In this document: positions 41,573-49,960 of the stretch, piece by piece
Numbering within the stretch: position 1 is the first letter of the stretch
Layout: each line of letters starts with the position of its first letter
Origin: Microbacterium testaceum
GTDB taxonomy: Bacteria > Actinomycetota > Actinomycetes > Actinomycetales > Microbacteriaceae
Assembly: GCF_001476285.1 (NCBI RefSeq)
Contig: NZ_LDRU01000091.1
Location: 1 to 50,032 of the forward strand
Direction of reading: 5' to 3'
DNA: 50,032 bases
Program-made: the position numbers and the translations under genes
Notes under the pieces: model-generated
Seen by the model: only the letters and a program-made list of their open reading frames with translations
Databases searched by the model: none
Told to the model about the DNA's origin: nothing

Positions 41573-42684
41573 CGGCGGTCGCGGCCGCACCCGTCGCCGC
41601 ACCGAGAGCACGGATCGGCGCGCGTGTCCCGGCGGTCTTCGGCTCGCTCTCCGTGGCCCTCGTGGTGCTCGTCGTCGTGTCGGCCGGAAGCGGGCAGCTC
41701 TCGATCCCGCCCGATCAGGTCGTCGGCGCCTTCGCGCGCGCCTGGAACGAGGCGGTGCGCGGGATCGGACTCGGCGTGCTGTCGGTCGGGCCGGGCGCGG
41801 TCATGGAGCACGTCAACGGCGAGGCCACGCTGTGGCTGATCCGGATGCCGCGTCTGCTCATGGCGGTGCTGGTGGGGGCGACGCTCGCCACCGCCGGTGT
41901 CGTCATGCAGGGCGTGTTCCGCAACCCGCTGGCCGAGCCCGGGGTCATCGGCATCTCGTCGGGTGCGGCGGTCGGGGCCTCGGCATCCATCGTCTTCGGG
42001 CTCACGTTCCTCGGCCCGCTCACCCTGCCCGCCCTCGCGTTCGCCGGAGGGCTGGCCGCGACCGTGATCGTCTACGCCTCGGCGCGTGCCGACGGACGCA
42101 CCGAGGTCGTCACGCTCGTGCTCACCGGTATCGCGGTCAACGCGATCGGTGGTGCCGCGATCGCGCTGTTCACCTACCTCGGGTCGACGCAGCAGCGCGA
42201 GCAGATCGTGTTCTGGCAGCTCGGCTCGCTCAACGGCACTCGGTGGGACGACCTTGCCGTCGTCGCCCCGCTCGCCATCGTCGGCATCGTCGCGTGCCTG
42301 TTCTTCGCCGGGAGCCTCGACCTCCTCGCGCTCGGCGAGCGGCAGGCCGAGCACCTCGGCGTGCGCGTGGAGCGGCTGCGCGTGATCGCGATCGTCGTGA
42401 TCGCCCTGCTCACGTGCGCCGCGGTCGCCTTCTGCGGGATCATCGGCTTCGTCGGTCTCGTCGTGCCCCACCTCATGCGCATGGTGCTCGGGCCCGGTCA
42501 CCGCCTGCTCCTGCCCGCGAGTGCCCTCGGCGGCGCGGTGCTGCTGCTCGCCGCCGACCTCGTCGCGCGCACCGCGGTACCCGGGTCGGAGCTGCCGATC
42601 GGCATGCTCACCGCCCTCATCGGCGGGCCGTTCTTCTTCTGGCTCTTGCGCCGAACGCGCCGCCGGTCGGGGGGATGGGGATGA
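41569..42684 (+). CDS. hmuU: heme ABC permease HmuU (FecCD family)
   Basis: A 371-residue permease of the FecCD/BtuC type with about ten helices. Characteristic segments include RMPRLLMAVLVGATLATAGVVMQ, then NPLAEPGVIGISSGAA, and later GFVGLVVPHLMRM. It forms a dimer that moves heme from HmuT into the cytosol. It overlaps hmuT and hmuV by four bases each. Confidence 0.95.
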   Translation: MTAVAAAPVAAPRARIGARVPAVFGSLSVALVVLVVVSAGSGQLSIPPDQVVGAFARAWNEAVRGIGLGVLSVGPGAVMEHVNGEATLWLIRMPRLLMAVLVGATLATAGVVMQGVFRNPLAEPGVIGISSGAAVGASASIVFGLTFLGPLTLPALAFAGGLAATVIVYASARADGRTEVVTLVLTGIAVNAIGGAAIALFTYLGSTQQREQIVFWQLGSLNGTRWDDLAVVAPLAIVGIVACLFFAGSLDLLALGERQAEHLGVRVERLRVIAIVVIALLTCAAVAFCGIIGFVGLVVPHLMRMVLGPGHRLLLPASALGGAVLLLAADLVARTAVPGSELPIGMLTALIGGPFFFWLLRRTRRRSGGWG

Positions 42685-43484
42685 CGCCGGTGCTGCGTGC
42701 GCGCGGGATCTCGGCCGACGTCGGCGGTCGACGTGTGCTCGACGACGTCGACCTCGACCTCGCCGCGGGAGAGATGGTCGTGCTCGTCGGTCCGAACGGC
42801 GCGGGCAAGTCGACGCTGCTGTCCGTGCTCGCGGGAGACCGCACCCCCGCGACGGGATCCGTCGAGCTCGACGGGGCTGTGCTGGACTCGTGGCCCGTCG
42901 CCGAGCGTGCGCGCCGCCGGTCGGTCCTGACCCAGAGCAATGAGGTGTCGTTCCCCTTCGTCGTCCGCGACGTCGTGCGGATGGGGCGGGCGCCGTGGCG
43001 CCGGCACCCTGCCGCCGCGCGCGACGACGACGCGGTGGATGAGGCGCTGGCCGCCGGTGAGGTGGAGGCCTTCGCCGACCGGGCCGTCACGGGGCTCTCG
43101 GGCGGGGAACGCGCCCGCGCGGCGTTCGCCCGCTCGTACGCGCAGGAGTGCGCGATCGCGCTGCTCGACGAACCCACCGCGAGCCTCGACATCCGCCACC
43201 AGCATCGCGTGCTCTCCCGCACCCGCGACCGCGTGAACGCCGGGGGCGCGGCCATCGTCGTCCTGCACGATCTGGGGCTCGCCGCCGCCTACGCCGACCG
43301 CGTCGTCCTGCTCGAGAACGGGCGGCTGGTCGCGGTCGGGCCCCCGCGCGACGTGCTCGATCCCGAGCTGCTCACGCGGGTGTATCGGCATCCGATCGAC
43401 GTCGTCGACGGGCCCCGCGGAACACTGCTCGTCGTCGCCGACGCTTCGCCCCTGGCATCCCCCATCCCCGGAGAACACGTATGA
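42681..43484 (+). CDS. hmuV: heme ABC ATPase HmuV
   Basis: A 267-residue ATP-binding subunit. Walker A is GPNGAGKST, the signature is LSGGERAR, Walker B is IALLDEPTASLD, and the switch histidine lies in VLHDLGLAAAYADRV. The segment NEVSFPFVVRDVVRMGR is typical of heme and siderophore ATPases. The ATG at 42681 overlaps the hmuU stop, and its own stop overlaps the next gene. Confidence 0.95.
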   Translation: MTPVLRARGISADVGGRRVLDDVDLDLAAGEMVVLVGPNGAGKSTLLSVLAGDRTPATGSVELDGAVLDSWPVAERARRRSVLTQSNEVSFPFVVRDVVRMGRAPWRRHPAAARDDDAVDEALAAGEVEAFADRAVTGLSGGERARAAFARSYAQECAIALLDEPTASLDIRHQHRVLSRTRDRVNAGGAAIVVLHDLGLAAAYADRVVLLENGRLVAVGPPRDVLDPELLTRVYRHPIDVVDGPRGTLLVVADASPLASPIPGEHV

Positions 43485-44845
43485 ACCCTCTGACTCGTCG
43501 TCTCGCTGCTCTCTCGACCGCCCTGACCCTGACCGTTGCGGGCGTCGTCGTCGCCGGAGCCCCCGCGTGGGCCGCCGGGACCGTGACGGTCGCCGGCCCC
43601 GAGGGCGCGGCATCCGCGAGCCCCGATTACGCCACCGACGTGACCGTCTCGGGCTCGGGGTTCCAGTCGATCCCGAACGGCTTCGGCGGCATCTACGTGC
43701 TGTTCGGGTGGGTCGACGACCCGAGCGGCGGGTCGTGGCGCCCGAGCGCCGGGGGAGTGGTCGGGGCGGACTACCGGTACGTGCCCGACGCGGAATCGGC
43801 CGACAACAACGGGTACCAGCGCTTCCTGGCGTTCCCGGGCAGCCAGACCGAGAGCTCCGCGAACGGCACGTTGGGCGCCGACGGATCGTGGTCGGTGTCG
43901 ATGGTGATTCCCGGGGCGGTGTTCGAGAGCCAGGACCGCGACGGCAACGTGACCGAGGTCGATTGCCGACGCGTCACCTGCGGCATCATCACCATCGGCG
44001 CGCACGGGGTGAAGAACGCGAACAACGAGACGTTCACGCCGGTGTCGTTCGCAGCCGCCTCCGGGGTCGAGGCCCCTGCCGCCGCGAGCGCGCCGGCCGC
44101 CGCGGGTGCCGTGCGCGTCGGCGTCGAGTCGGCCGCGGTCACGGCGGGAACGTCGATCGTCTTCACCGGCCAGGGCTTCACCCCGGGCGAACAGGTCGTC
44201 GCCTCGCTCGACGGCGGGCTCACGGCCGTGGGTCCACTCACCGCCGGGGCGCAGGGCGAGGTCGCCGCGGCTCTGCCGGTGCCGCGCGAGATCCGCGACG
44301 GCACGCATCTCGTCACCCTGCGCGGGGCAGGATCGGGGGCGGTGGCCGAGACGGAGGTCGCCGTCAGCGGCGGGACCGCGGTGGCATCCGTCTCCGACGC
44401 GCCGACCGCGCCGACGTGGGTGATCGTGCTGCTCCTGGCGTGCATCGCGCTGTCGGTCGCGTTGATCATCACGAGCATCGTCACCGCGATCGTGCGCGCG
44501 CGGACACGGCGTCGTGCGAAGCGGAAGCGCGCGGCTGCCGCGACGGTGCGGACGGATGCCGCGGCGGCGGGCACCCCGGCCACGCCGGGCGGCGCGTCTT
44601 CCGGTGCCGCATCACCTCCCGCCGCGCCGGCACCGTCCGTTGCCGCTCATCCCGTCGCCGCTTCACCCGGCACCGCTTCAGCCGTCGCCGCGCCGGCACC
44701 GGCCGTTGCCGCTCATCCCGTCGCCGCGTCAGCCGGCACCGACCCCGCGCCGTCCGCTGCCGCGAACGACACGGGGCCGGTGGGTCAGCCCGTCGCTTCT
44801 CCGGACGCGCCGACCGAGCTGCTGCCCACGGGAACGCCGCGATGA
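43481..44845 (+). CDS. heme-operon surface protein with membrane anchor and Ala/Pro tail
   Basis: A 454-residue protein translated directly after hmuV. A signal peptide (cleaved near AWAA) precedes an unnamed domain at 35-192 that resembles residues 301-449 of the HtaA/WxL-like protein (matching VTVSGSGF, IYVLFG and ETFTPVSF). Its loop holds a Cys pair (DCRRVTC). A second sandwich (210-300) is followed by one helix at about 312-339, a basic stop-transfer run, and a roughly 105-residue Ala/Pro-rich tail, predicted to be cytosolic, with a duplicated 22-residue unit. Function unknown; likely a partner in heme transfer. Confidence 0.8.
   Translation: MNPLTRRLAALSTALTLTVAGVVVAGAPAWAAGTVTVAGPEGAASASPDYATDVTVSGSGFQSIPNGFGGIYVLFGWVDDPSGGSWRPSAGGVVGADYRYVPDAESADNNGYQRFLAFPGSQTESSANGTLGADGSWSVSMVIPGAVFESQDRDGNVTEVDCRRVTCGIITIGAHGVKNANNETFTPVSFAAASGVEAPAAASAPAAAGAVRVGVESAAVTAGTSIVFTGQGFTPGEQVVASLDGGLTAVGPLTAGAQGEVAAALPVPREIRDGTHLVTLRGAGSGAVAETEVAVSGGTAVASVSDAPTAPTWVIVLLLACIALSVALIITSIVTAIVRARTRRRAKRKRAAAATVRTDAAAAGTPATPGGASSGAASPPAAPAPSVAAHPVAASPGTASAVAAPAPAVAAHPVAASAGTDPAPSAAANDTGPVGQPVASPDAPTELLPTGTPR
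44621..44740 (+). repeat. 66-bp period repeat in the surface-protein tail
   Basis: Two 54-bp near-identical blocks (44621-44674 and 44687-44740) differ at few positions and encode the duplicated PAPxVAAHPVAAS unit of the tail. Confidence 0.85.
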
Positions 44846-46059
44846 GGGCGCACACGGTCCTGCGGGTCGCTCTCGCGGCCGCCCTGCTGCTGGGGTTCGG
44901 CGCGGCCCCGGCGGCTGCGGCGGGTCCCGACGACGTCATCGTGACGGTGCCCGGGCCCGGGGGCGACCCCGGGGGCGGAGACGGCACCATCGTCGATGCG
45001 CAACTGCGGTGGGGCCTCAACGCCGAATCTGGGGGTGGAGCCTTCGCGGGGGGATGCAACTTCCTCAGCGCCGGTGTCGCCGGCGACGCGGGGGGCGCCC
45101 GGGTCTGGGGCGAGAACGACGGCCTCTACCGCGCCGAGGATGGCCGGGTGCGCATCGAGAAGCCGACGGCGGGGGGCCAGTGGGCGACCGCCTCCTGGGC
45201 CACCAGATGCCAGGATCCGACGGGCGCGGCGGTGTCGGTCGCCTCGACCGCGAGCACCAGCGGAAACCAGGTCGTCATCGACGGCGGCACGGGCACGCGC
45301 CGCGACGGCACGCTCGACATCCGGTGGTCGGGCTCGTTCACGATCGTGTTCTACGGAGGCATGACCTACTGGAGCGTGACGGACCCACGACTCACCCTCG
45401 ACGCGGCGGGCAACGGCCAGCTCACGGCGAGCGCGAGTGGCTACGGCACCTCGATGGACGACATGACGAAATGGAGCCCGATCGCTGCGCAGACCATCGT
45501 GCTGGCTGACATCCGCGCGGCCGATCTCTCGAGCACCGGGGGCTTCACGGTCACCCCGCAGTACCTCGGAGTCCTGAGCGTGGGGGCGGGGCAGGTCGCA
45601 CGCTCAGGGACGAACGAGGCGTACTGGGGGTCCTTCCCGCAGTCCTTCGTCGACTTCCACCGCCTGACGGGACAACAGGGGTACTGGCTCACGACGGGCG
45701 GGGTCCGGGATGCCGCGAAGCCGGCGTCGCCCCTCACGGTGAGCTACTCCTCGGCAGCGCCGGTCGCCGTGCCGCCGTCGGCCGGGACGGGAGGTACTCC
45801 TGCGGACGCACCGAACAACCCGCTGCGGCGCGCGCCGGGGACGATCGCCGCCGCCGCGCCGCTGCAGCAGTTTCTCCCGGTCGCGGCGGCGCTGACGACA
45901 CAGCCGCAGGCGGCCGGGCTGGTCCCCGAGTCGCGACGGGGCCTCTCGCCTCTGGTGGGGCCCCTGCTCGGCTCCGCCGCCGCGCTCGGGCTGGCGATCG
46001 TCGCGGTGCTCAGCATGATGCGGGCGTTCCCGTGGCAGCGAAGGGCGGATCTGCCCTGA
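44842..46059 (+). CDS. membrane-anchored HtaA-domain protein
   Basis: A 405-residue surface protein at the end of the hmu operon. After a signal peptide (to about residue 27) comes a Gly-rich stretch and an HtaA-like domain (55-300) with LRWGLNAES, FYGGMTYW (170-177) and GYGTSMDD (200-207), matching the first domain of the 38506-40323 product. C72 and C123 may form a disulfide. A helix at about 370-390 followed by basic residues anchors it. It overlaps the preceding gene by four bases. It would pass heme to HmuT (inference from the corynebacterial hmuTUV-HtaA model). Confidence 0.87.
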   Translation: MRAHTVLRVALAAALLLGFGAAPAAAAGPDDVIVTVPGPGGDPGGGDGTIVDAQLRWGLNAESGGGAFAGGCNFLSAGVAGDAGGARVWGENDGLYRAEDGRVRIEKPTAGGQWATASWATRCQDPTGAAVSVASTASTSGNQVVIDGGTGTRRDGTLDIRWSGSFTIVFYGGMTYWSVTDPRLTLDAAGNGQLTASASGYGTSMDDMTKWSPIAAQTIVLADIRAADLSSTGGFTVTPQYLGVLSVGAGQVARSGTNEAYWGSFPQSFVDFHRLTGQQGYWLTTGGVRDAAKPASPLTVSYSSAAPVAVPPSAGTGGTPADAPNNPLRRAPGTIAAAAPLQQFLPVAAALTTQPQAAGLVPESRRGLSPLVGPLLGSAAALGLAIVAVLSMMRAFPWQRRADLP

Positions 46060-46071
46060 GGGCGGGGTGTG

Positions 46072-46151
46072 CCGTTATGCGGAGTTCGGGGTAGACACGC
46101 CGTGGGAGGTGCCGCCGTGGCGGCGTGTCGCCCGGTGACTCCGCGTGACGG
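46072..46151. repeat. 80-bp palindromic element, copy 3
   Basis: Begins CCGTTATGCGGAGTTC and ends CTCCGCGTGACGG. With its flanking spacer and copy 4 it closely resembles the copy 1-copy 2 block at 36103-36289. Confidence 0.85.
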
Positions 46152-46178
46152 GTCGGGGATGTGCTCGGCGGGGGTGTG

Positions 46179-46257
46179 CCGTTATGCGGAGTCGGGGAGG
46201 ACACGCCGCTCAGGGCGCGACGGGAGCGGCGTGTCGCCGGGGAACTCCGCGTGACGG
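46179..46257. repeat. 80-bp palindromic element, copy 4
   Basis: Begins CCGTTATGCGGAGTC, ends CTCCGCGTGACGG, and starts 107 bases after copy 3, the same period as copies 1 and 2. Confidence 0.85.
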
Positions 46258-46299
46258 TACGGCCGGGCGCGGGTCGGTGTCGTTTCGCGGTGGGTTGTA

Positions 46300-46379
46300 C
46301 CGTCACGCGGAGTCGGGGGCCGACACGCCGATGACGGCACGCCCCGCACGGCGTGTCGCCGGAGAACTCCGCGTGACGG
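46300..46379. repeat. 80-bp palindromic element, copy 5
   Basis: Begins CCGTCACGCGGAGTC and ends CTCCGCGTGACGG. Its outer ends are fully complementary; the loop sequence differs from the other copies and the spacing from copy 4 is 121 bases. Confidence 0.85.
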
Positions 46380-46478
46380 TACCGCGCCCCGCCCCGCCCC
46401 GCGCGCGGACCTCGACCCGGACAGACCGAAACCGACCGTGCGGCCCCTGATGTCGGTGGCCGCGCCTAGGGTGAGGCC

Positions 46479-47462
46479 ATGGAATTCGGCATCTTCGTCC
46501 CCCAGGGCTGGCGCTTCGACCTCGTCGGCATCGATCCGAGTGAGCACTGGCGCGTCATGAACGCGCTCGCTCAGAGCGCCGACGACGGCCCGTGGAAATC
46601 GCTGTGGGTCTACGACCACTTCCACACGACGCCCGTCCCCAGCGCCGAGGCGACTCACGAGGCATGGACCCTCATGGCCGCTTTCGCCGCCGCCACCGAC
46701 CGCATCCGCCTGGGCCAGATGTGCACGTGCATGGGGTACCGCAACCCCGCGTACCTCGCCAAGGTCGCGGCGACGGTCGACGCCATCTCGGGCGGTCGCG
46801 CCGAGATGGGCATCGGCGGCGGCTGGTACGAGCATGAGTGGAAGGCCTACGGCTACGGCTTCCCGCCCATCGGCGAGCGCCTCGGGCGCCTGCGCGAGGG
46901 GGTCGAGATCATGCACCAGGCCTGGACGACGGGCGAAGCGACCCTGTCGGGCAAGTACTACGAGGTCGACGGCGCGATCGTGCAGCCGAAGCCGCTCCAG
47001 GAGGGCGGCATCCCGCTCTGGATCGCGGGCGGCGGCGAGAAGGTGACCCTGAAGATCGCGGCGAAGTACGCGTCGTACACGAACTTCGGCGGCTCGATCG
47101 AGGAGTTCGAGCACAAGACCGCGGTGCTGCGCGGTCACTGCGAAGCGCTCGGTCGCGACGTGAGCGACATCACGCAGTCCACCAACTTCAACACGATCGT
47201 GGCCGAGACCGAGTCCGAGGCCGAGGATCGTCTCGCCGCGGTCGTGGCCCGTCTCCGCCCCCACGTCGGTGACGAGCGGGCGGATGCCATCGAAGCCGAC
47301 TACCGCGCCTCCGACGGCTTCGGCACGCCCGAGCGAATCGTTGAGCGGCTACGCGAGCGTGCCGCCCACGGCCTCGGCTACGCGATCCACTACTTCCCCG
47401 AGGCGGCCTACGACACCTCCGGCATCTCGCTGTTCGAGCGCGAGGTGATTCCGGCGCTCTGA
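46479..47462 (+). CDS. LLM-class flavin/F420-dependent oxidoreductase
   Basis: A 327-residue luciferase-like monooxygenase-family enzyme. The N-terminal MEFGIFVPQG, the WVYDHFHT segment and the RAEMGIGGGWYEHE segment place it in the F420-dependent LLM subgroup common in actinobacteria. It is cytosolic and stands alone between repeats and a convergent esterase gene. Cofactor (F420 or FMN) and substrate are not determinable from sequence. Confidence 0.92.
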   Translation: MEFGIFVPQGWRFDLVGIDPSEHWRVMNALAQSADDGPWKSLWVYDHFHTTPVPSAEATHEAWTLMAAFAAATDRIRLGQMCTCMGYRNPAYLAKVAATVDAISGGRAEMGIGGGWYEHEWKAYGYGFPPIGERLGRLREGVEIMHQAWTTGEATLSGKYYEVDGAIVQPKPLQEGGIPLWIAGGGEKVTLKIAAKYASYTNFGGSIEEFEHKTAVLRGHCEALGRDVSDITQSTNFNTIVAETESEAEDRLAAVVARLRPHVGDERADAIEADYRASDGFGTPERIVERLRERAAHGLGYAIHYFPEAAYDTSGISLFEREVIPAL

Positions 47463-47468
47463 CCCCGG

Positions 47469-47524
47469 CGCGTGAGGGGTCGGCCTCCGTTGCTCCCGGG
47501 CAACAAAAGCTGCTCCCTCACGCG
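47469..47524. terminator. nested inverted repeats between convergent genes
   Basis: An outer pair CGCGTGAGGG / CCCTCACGCG (47469-47478, 47515-47524) encloses an inner GTTGC-TCCCGG-GCAAC hairpin followed by AAAA. The position between two convergent genes fits a two-way terminator. Confidence 0.6.
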
Positions 47525-47531
47525 ACGGTAA

Positions 47532-48983
47532 TCACACGAGCGGTGCCACGTCGGCGTACGCGTCGGTCTCGACGAACGGGACGGATGCCGCGCCGTCGAA
47601 CACCCGCGCCCGTCGTGCCGTGGCATCCCACGCGGGCCAGCCAGGATCGCCGTCGCGCGCGAATGCAACGGCCGCCCCGTGCAGCTGCGCGGCGAGGCTT
47701 CGCGGAGGCGCATCCCCGGCGATCGCGCTGACCCCGTCCGCGTCGAGGTGATCGAACCAGAACGGCACGTCGAGGCAGTGGCACGCGCCGCCCAACACGG
47801 GCGACGGCCACGCGAAGCGGTAGACCCAGGTGAGCGCGACACCCCGCGCCCGCGCGACCCGCGACACCGTCGCGCGGATCACCCGGTCGGTCGCGTACCC
47901 ACCGAGGATTGCCGCCGTTCCCTGTCGCCGCGTGCGCGCGAGGTACGCACGGCGACGCGAACGCCCGAGACCCAGCACCGCCAACGCGAGCGACACCGGC
48001 ACGAACCGCAGCAGGCCGCGGTAGCGAGCGGTGAGCATCGTGAACTCGTCGTCGGTCGAGCCGATCACGAGCGGCACGCCCGTCTCCTCGGCGAGCACGT
48101 CGAGCGGATGCCGCGGCAGAACGTCTCCGTCGATCACCGGTCCGAGCGGCAACCCGTCGTCGAGGAGCGCCGTCAGCGAGGCGATCGCGCGTCCGCGCGG
48201 AGGCTTTCCCGCGGCTTTCTGCAGCTCGACCAGTCGTTCCTCCGTCACGCCGGCGAACCCGTCACGGTCGGCCGACACCCCCGCGAGTTCCGCCACGCGC
48301 GCGGCGAAGCGTCGAGCGGTGTCGGCGGGCACCGCCCCGATCGCGGGCGAGATCGCCATCGCGCCGTGGAAGAGACCGGATGCCGCGGGGCTCGCCATCA
48401 GCGCGAGCACCGACCCGCCGCCCGCCGACTGCCCTGCGACGGTGACGCGCGCCGGGTCGCCGCCGAAGGCGCCGATCTCGTCGCGCACCCAGTCGAGGGC
48501 GGCGATCTGATCCCGAAGCCCGCGGTTCGAGGGTGCGCCGTCGATGAGCCCGAACCCGTCGAAGCCGATCCGGTACGAGATCACGACCACGACGACGCCG
48601 TCGCGTGCGAACGCGTCGCCGTCGTACCACCGGCTCGCGGGCGACCCCGAGGTGTAGCCCCCGCCGTGGATCCACACGAGCACCGGGAGGGTGGCATCCG
48701 GATCCCGATCGGCGGGGGCGAAGACGTTGACGTTCAGCGTGGCGTCGCCGGGCATGCTCGGCTCGGGGATGAGGGTGATGCCGGCGTCACCCCGTTGTGC
48801 CGTCGGCCCGTACGCGGTCGCGTCGCGCTCCCCGTCCCAGGGGGCGACGGGCGTCGGCGCGTCGAAGCGCAGGGCCCCCACGGGCGCCTGCGCGAACGGG
48901 ATGCCGAGGAACACCGCCGTCCCGCCCCGTCGGAACCCTCGCACGGTTCCCTTCGAGGTGACGGCGAGCACGGTGGCATCCAT
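47532..48983 (-). CDS. type B carboxylesterase
   Basis: A 483-residue carboxylesterase of the acetylcholinesterase-like family (PF00135). The oxyanion motif HGGGY (106-110) and the nucleophile S186 in GQSAGGG are present; the acid probably lies in STDDEF and the histidine in CHCLDVPFWFDH. No signal peptide is seen. The start ATG at 48983 has GGGGGA upstream. It lies 23 bases after the toroid-protein gene and probably shares its transcript. Confidence 0.93.
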   Translation of the reverse strand: MDATVLAVTSKGTVRGFRRGGTAVFLGIPFAQAPVGALRFDAPTPVAPWDGERDATAYGPTAQRGDAGITLIPEPSMPGDATLNVNVFAPADRDPDATLPVLVWIHGGGYTSGSPASRWYDGDAFARDGVVVVVISYRIGFDGFGLIDGAPSNRGLRDQIAALDWVRDEIGAFGGDPARVTVAGQSAGGGSVLALMASPAASGLFHGAMAISPAIGAVPADTARRFAARVAELAGVSADRDGFAGVTEERLVELQKAAGKPPRGRAIASLTALLDDGLPLGPVIDGDVLPRHPLDVLAEETGVPLVIGSTDDEFTMLTARYRGLLRFVPVSLALAVLGLGRSRRRAYLARTRRQGTAAILGGYATDRVIRATVSRVARARGVALTWVYRFAWPSPVLGGACHCLDVPFWFDHLDADGVSAIAGDAPPRSLAAQLHGAAVAFARDGDPGWPAWDATARRARVFDGAASVPFVETDAYADVAPLV

Positions 48984-49006
48984 TCCCCCATCCTGCCCGG
49001 TCGGGC

Positions 49007-49960
49007 TCACGCGCGAGCGGTGTCCCACCAGCGCAGGACCCGCAGCGCGAAGAACGTCAGCCAACGGGAGGGCTCGCCGGCCGGGACGTCGACGGCGAAC
49101 CACTCCGCCCCCTCGAGCGGGGAGGCCTGATGCCACGTGCCGTCGGTGTTGCGCGAGGCGCGCACCCGGTCGATCGCTTCGGCCAAGCGCGGGTCGGGCT
49201 CGGTGCCGTCGCGTTCGGACGCGGCGCGGAAGTGGTCGAGGGCGCGGAGCGCGCTGTAGCGAAAACGGAACGGATAGCCCAGGTGATGCGCCCACGCGTG
49301 CCGCTCTCCGGTCGACAGCCGGTACAGCAGCTTCCGCTCGAGCAGGTACTCCTCCCCGCCTTTCCGGGCCGCGTGCAGTTCGGGGGTGCCGCCGGTGCGC
49401 CACTCGTCGTCGAGGATCGCGATCACGGAGTTCAGGGTGGAGTGGAACGACGACTTCGTCGACCCGTCCACCCACTCGCAGTTCCAGCCGCCGTCACCGA
49501 GCTGATGCTCGACGAACCAGTTCCGGATGCCGCTGACATCCGCCCCCAACCACGCTCCGCTCGCGAGGGTGAAGGCGTTGATGCACGCGTCGACCTCTCC
49601 GCCCCAGAAGGGCAGGTCGTCGTACTCCCAGCGGACGTTGCGGTCGATGAGCCCGACGGTGTCGGGGCGGAGGGTCTCGGCATCCACTCCCCATTCGCGC
49701 AGGCTCATCAGCGACCACGAGGTCGCGGTCCACGGCTGCGGATCACCCCACTCGAAGCCGGCGGGGAAGTGCGCGCCGCCGGCCCAGAGCCCGTCCTCGC
49801 CCTGAGCGGCGAGGAGTCGCGCACCGAAACCCTCGTGCGGCACCCTTGCCCGCGTCGCTCGCCACTGCTCCTCGGGCGCGCCGAGCAGGTCGCGTTCGAC
49901 CTTCCAGCGCAGCGCCGGGTCGCTGTCGGCCAGCCAGGCGAGGACGTCGTCGTCGGTCAT
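49007..49960 (-). CDS. alpha-alpha toroid protein (squalene-cyclase-like fold)
   Basis: A 317-residue protein with repeated helical hairpins and QW-like glycine-tryptophan motifs (DGLWAGGAHF, GDGGWNCEW, NTDGTWHQ), which fit the terpenoid cyclase / prenyltransferase toroid fold. It is about half the length of a true squalene-hopene cyclase and lacks the DxDD acid motif, so cyclase activity is unlikely. The ATG at 49960 has only a weak ribosome site. Such proteins are frequent but uncharacterised in actinobacteria. Confidence 0.75.
   Translation of the reverse strand: MTDDDVLAWLADSDPALRWKVERDLLGAPEEQWRATRARVPHEGFGARLLAAQGEDGLWAGGAHFPAGFEWGDPQPWTATSWSLMSLREWGVDAETLRPDTVGLIDRNVRWEYDDLPFWGGEVDACINAFTLASGAWLGADVSGIRNWFVEHQLGDGGWNCEWVDGSTKSSFHSTLNSVIAILDDEWRTGGTPELHAARKGGEEYLLERKLLYRLSTGERHAWAHHLGYPFRFRYSALRALDHFRAASERDGTEPDPRLAEAIDRVRASRNTDGTWHQASPLEGAEWFAVDVPAGEPSRWLTFFALRVLRWWDTARA

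Larger units (their letters stand above)
46060..46478. other. 419-base intergenic region filled by palindromic elements
   Basis: No supported gene is present. Three copies of the 80-bp palindrome fill most of it, followed by a C-rich stretch and the leader of the LLM oxidoreductase gene. A short open frame at 46069-46254 is created by the repeats. Confidence 0.75.

Noticed and set aside
44621..44740. Repeats considered as a CRISPR array
   Set aside because: Only two units, inside a gene, with a coding period of 66 bases and no spacers or cas genes.
49007..49960. Squalene-hopene cyclase
   Set aside because: Half the usual length and no DxDD motif; only the toroid fold is supported.
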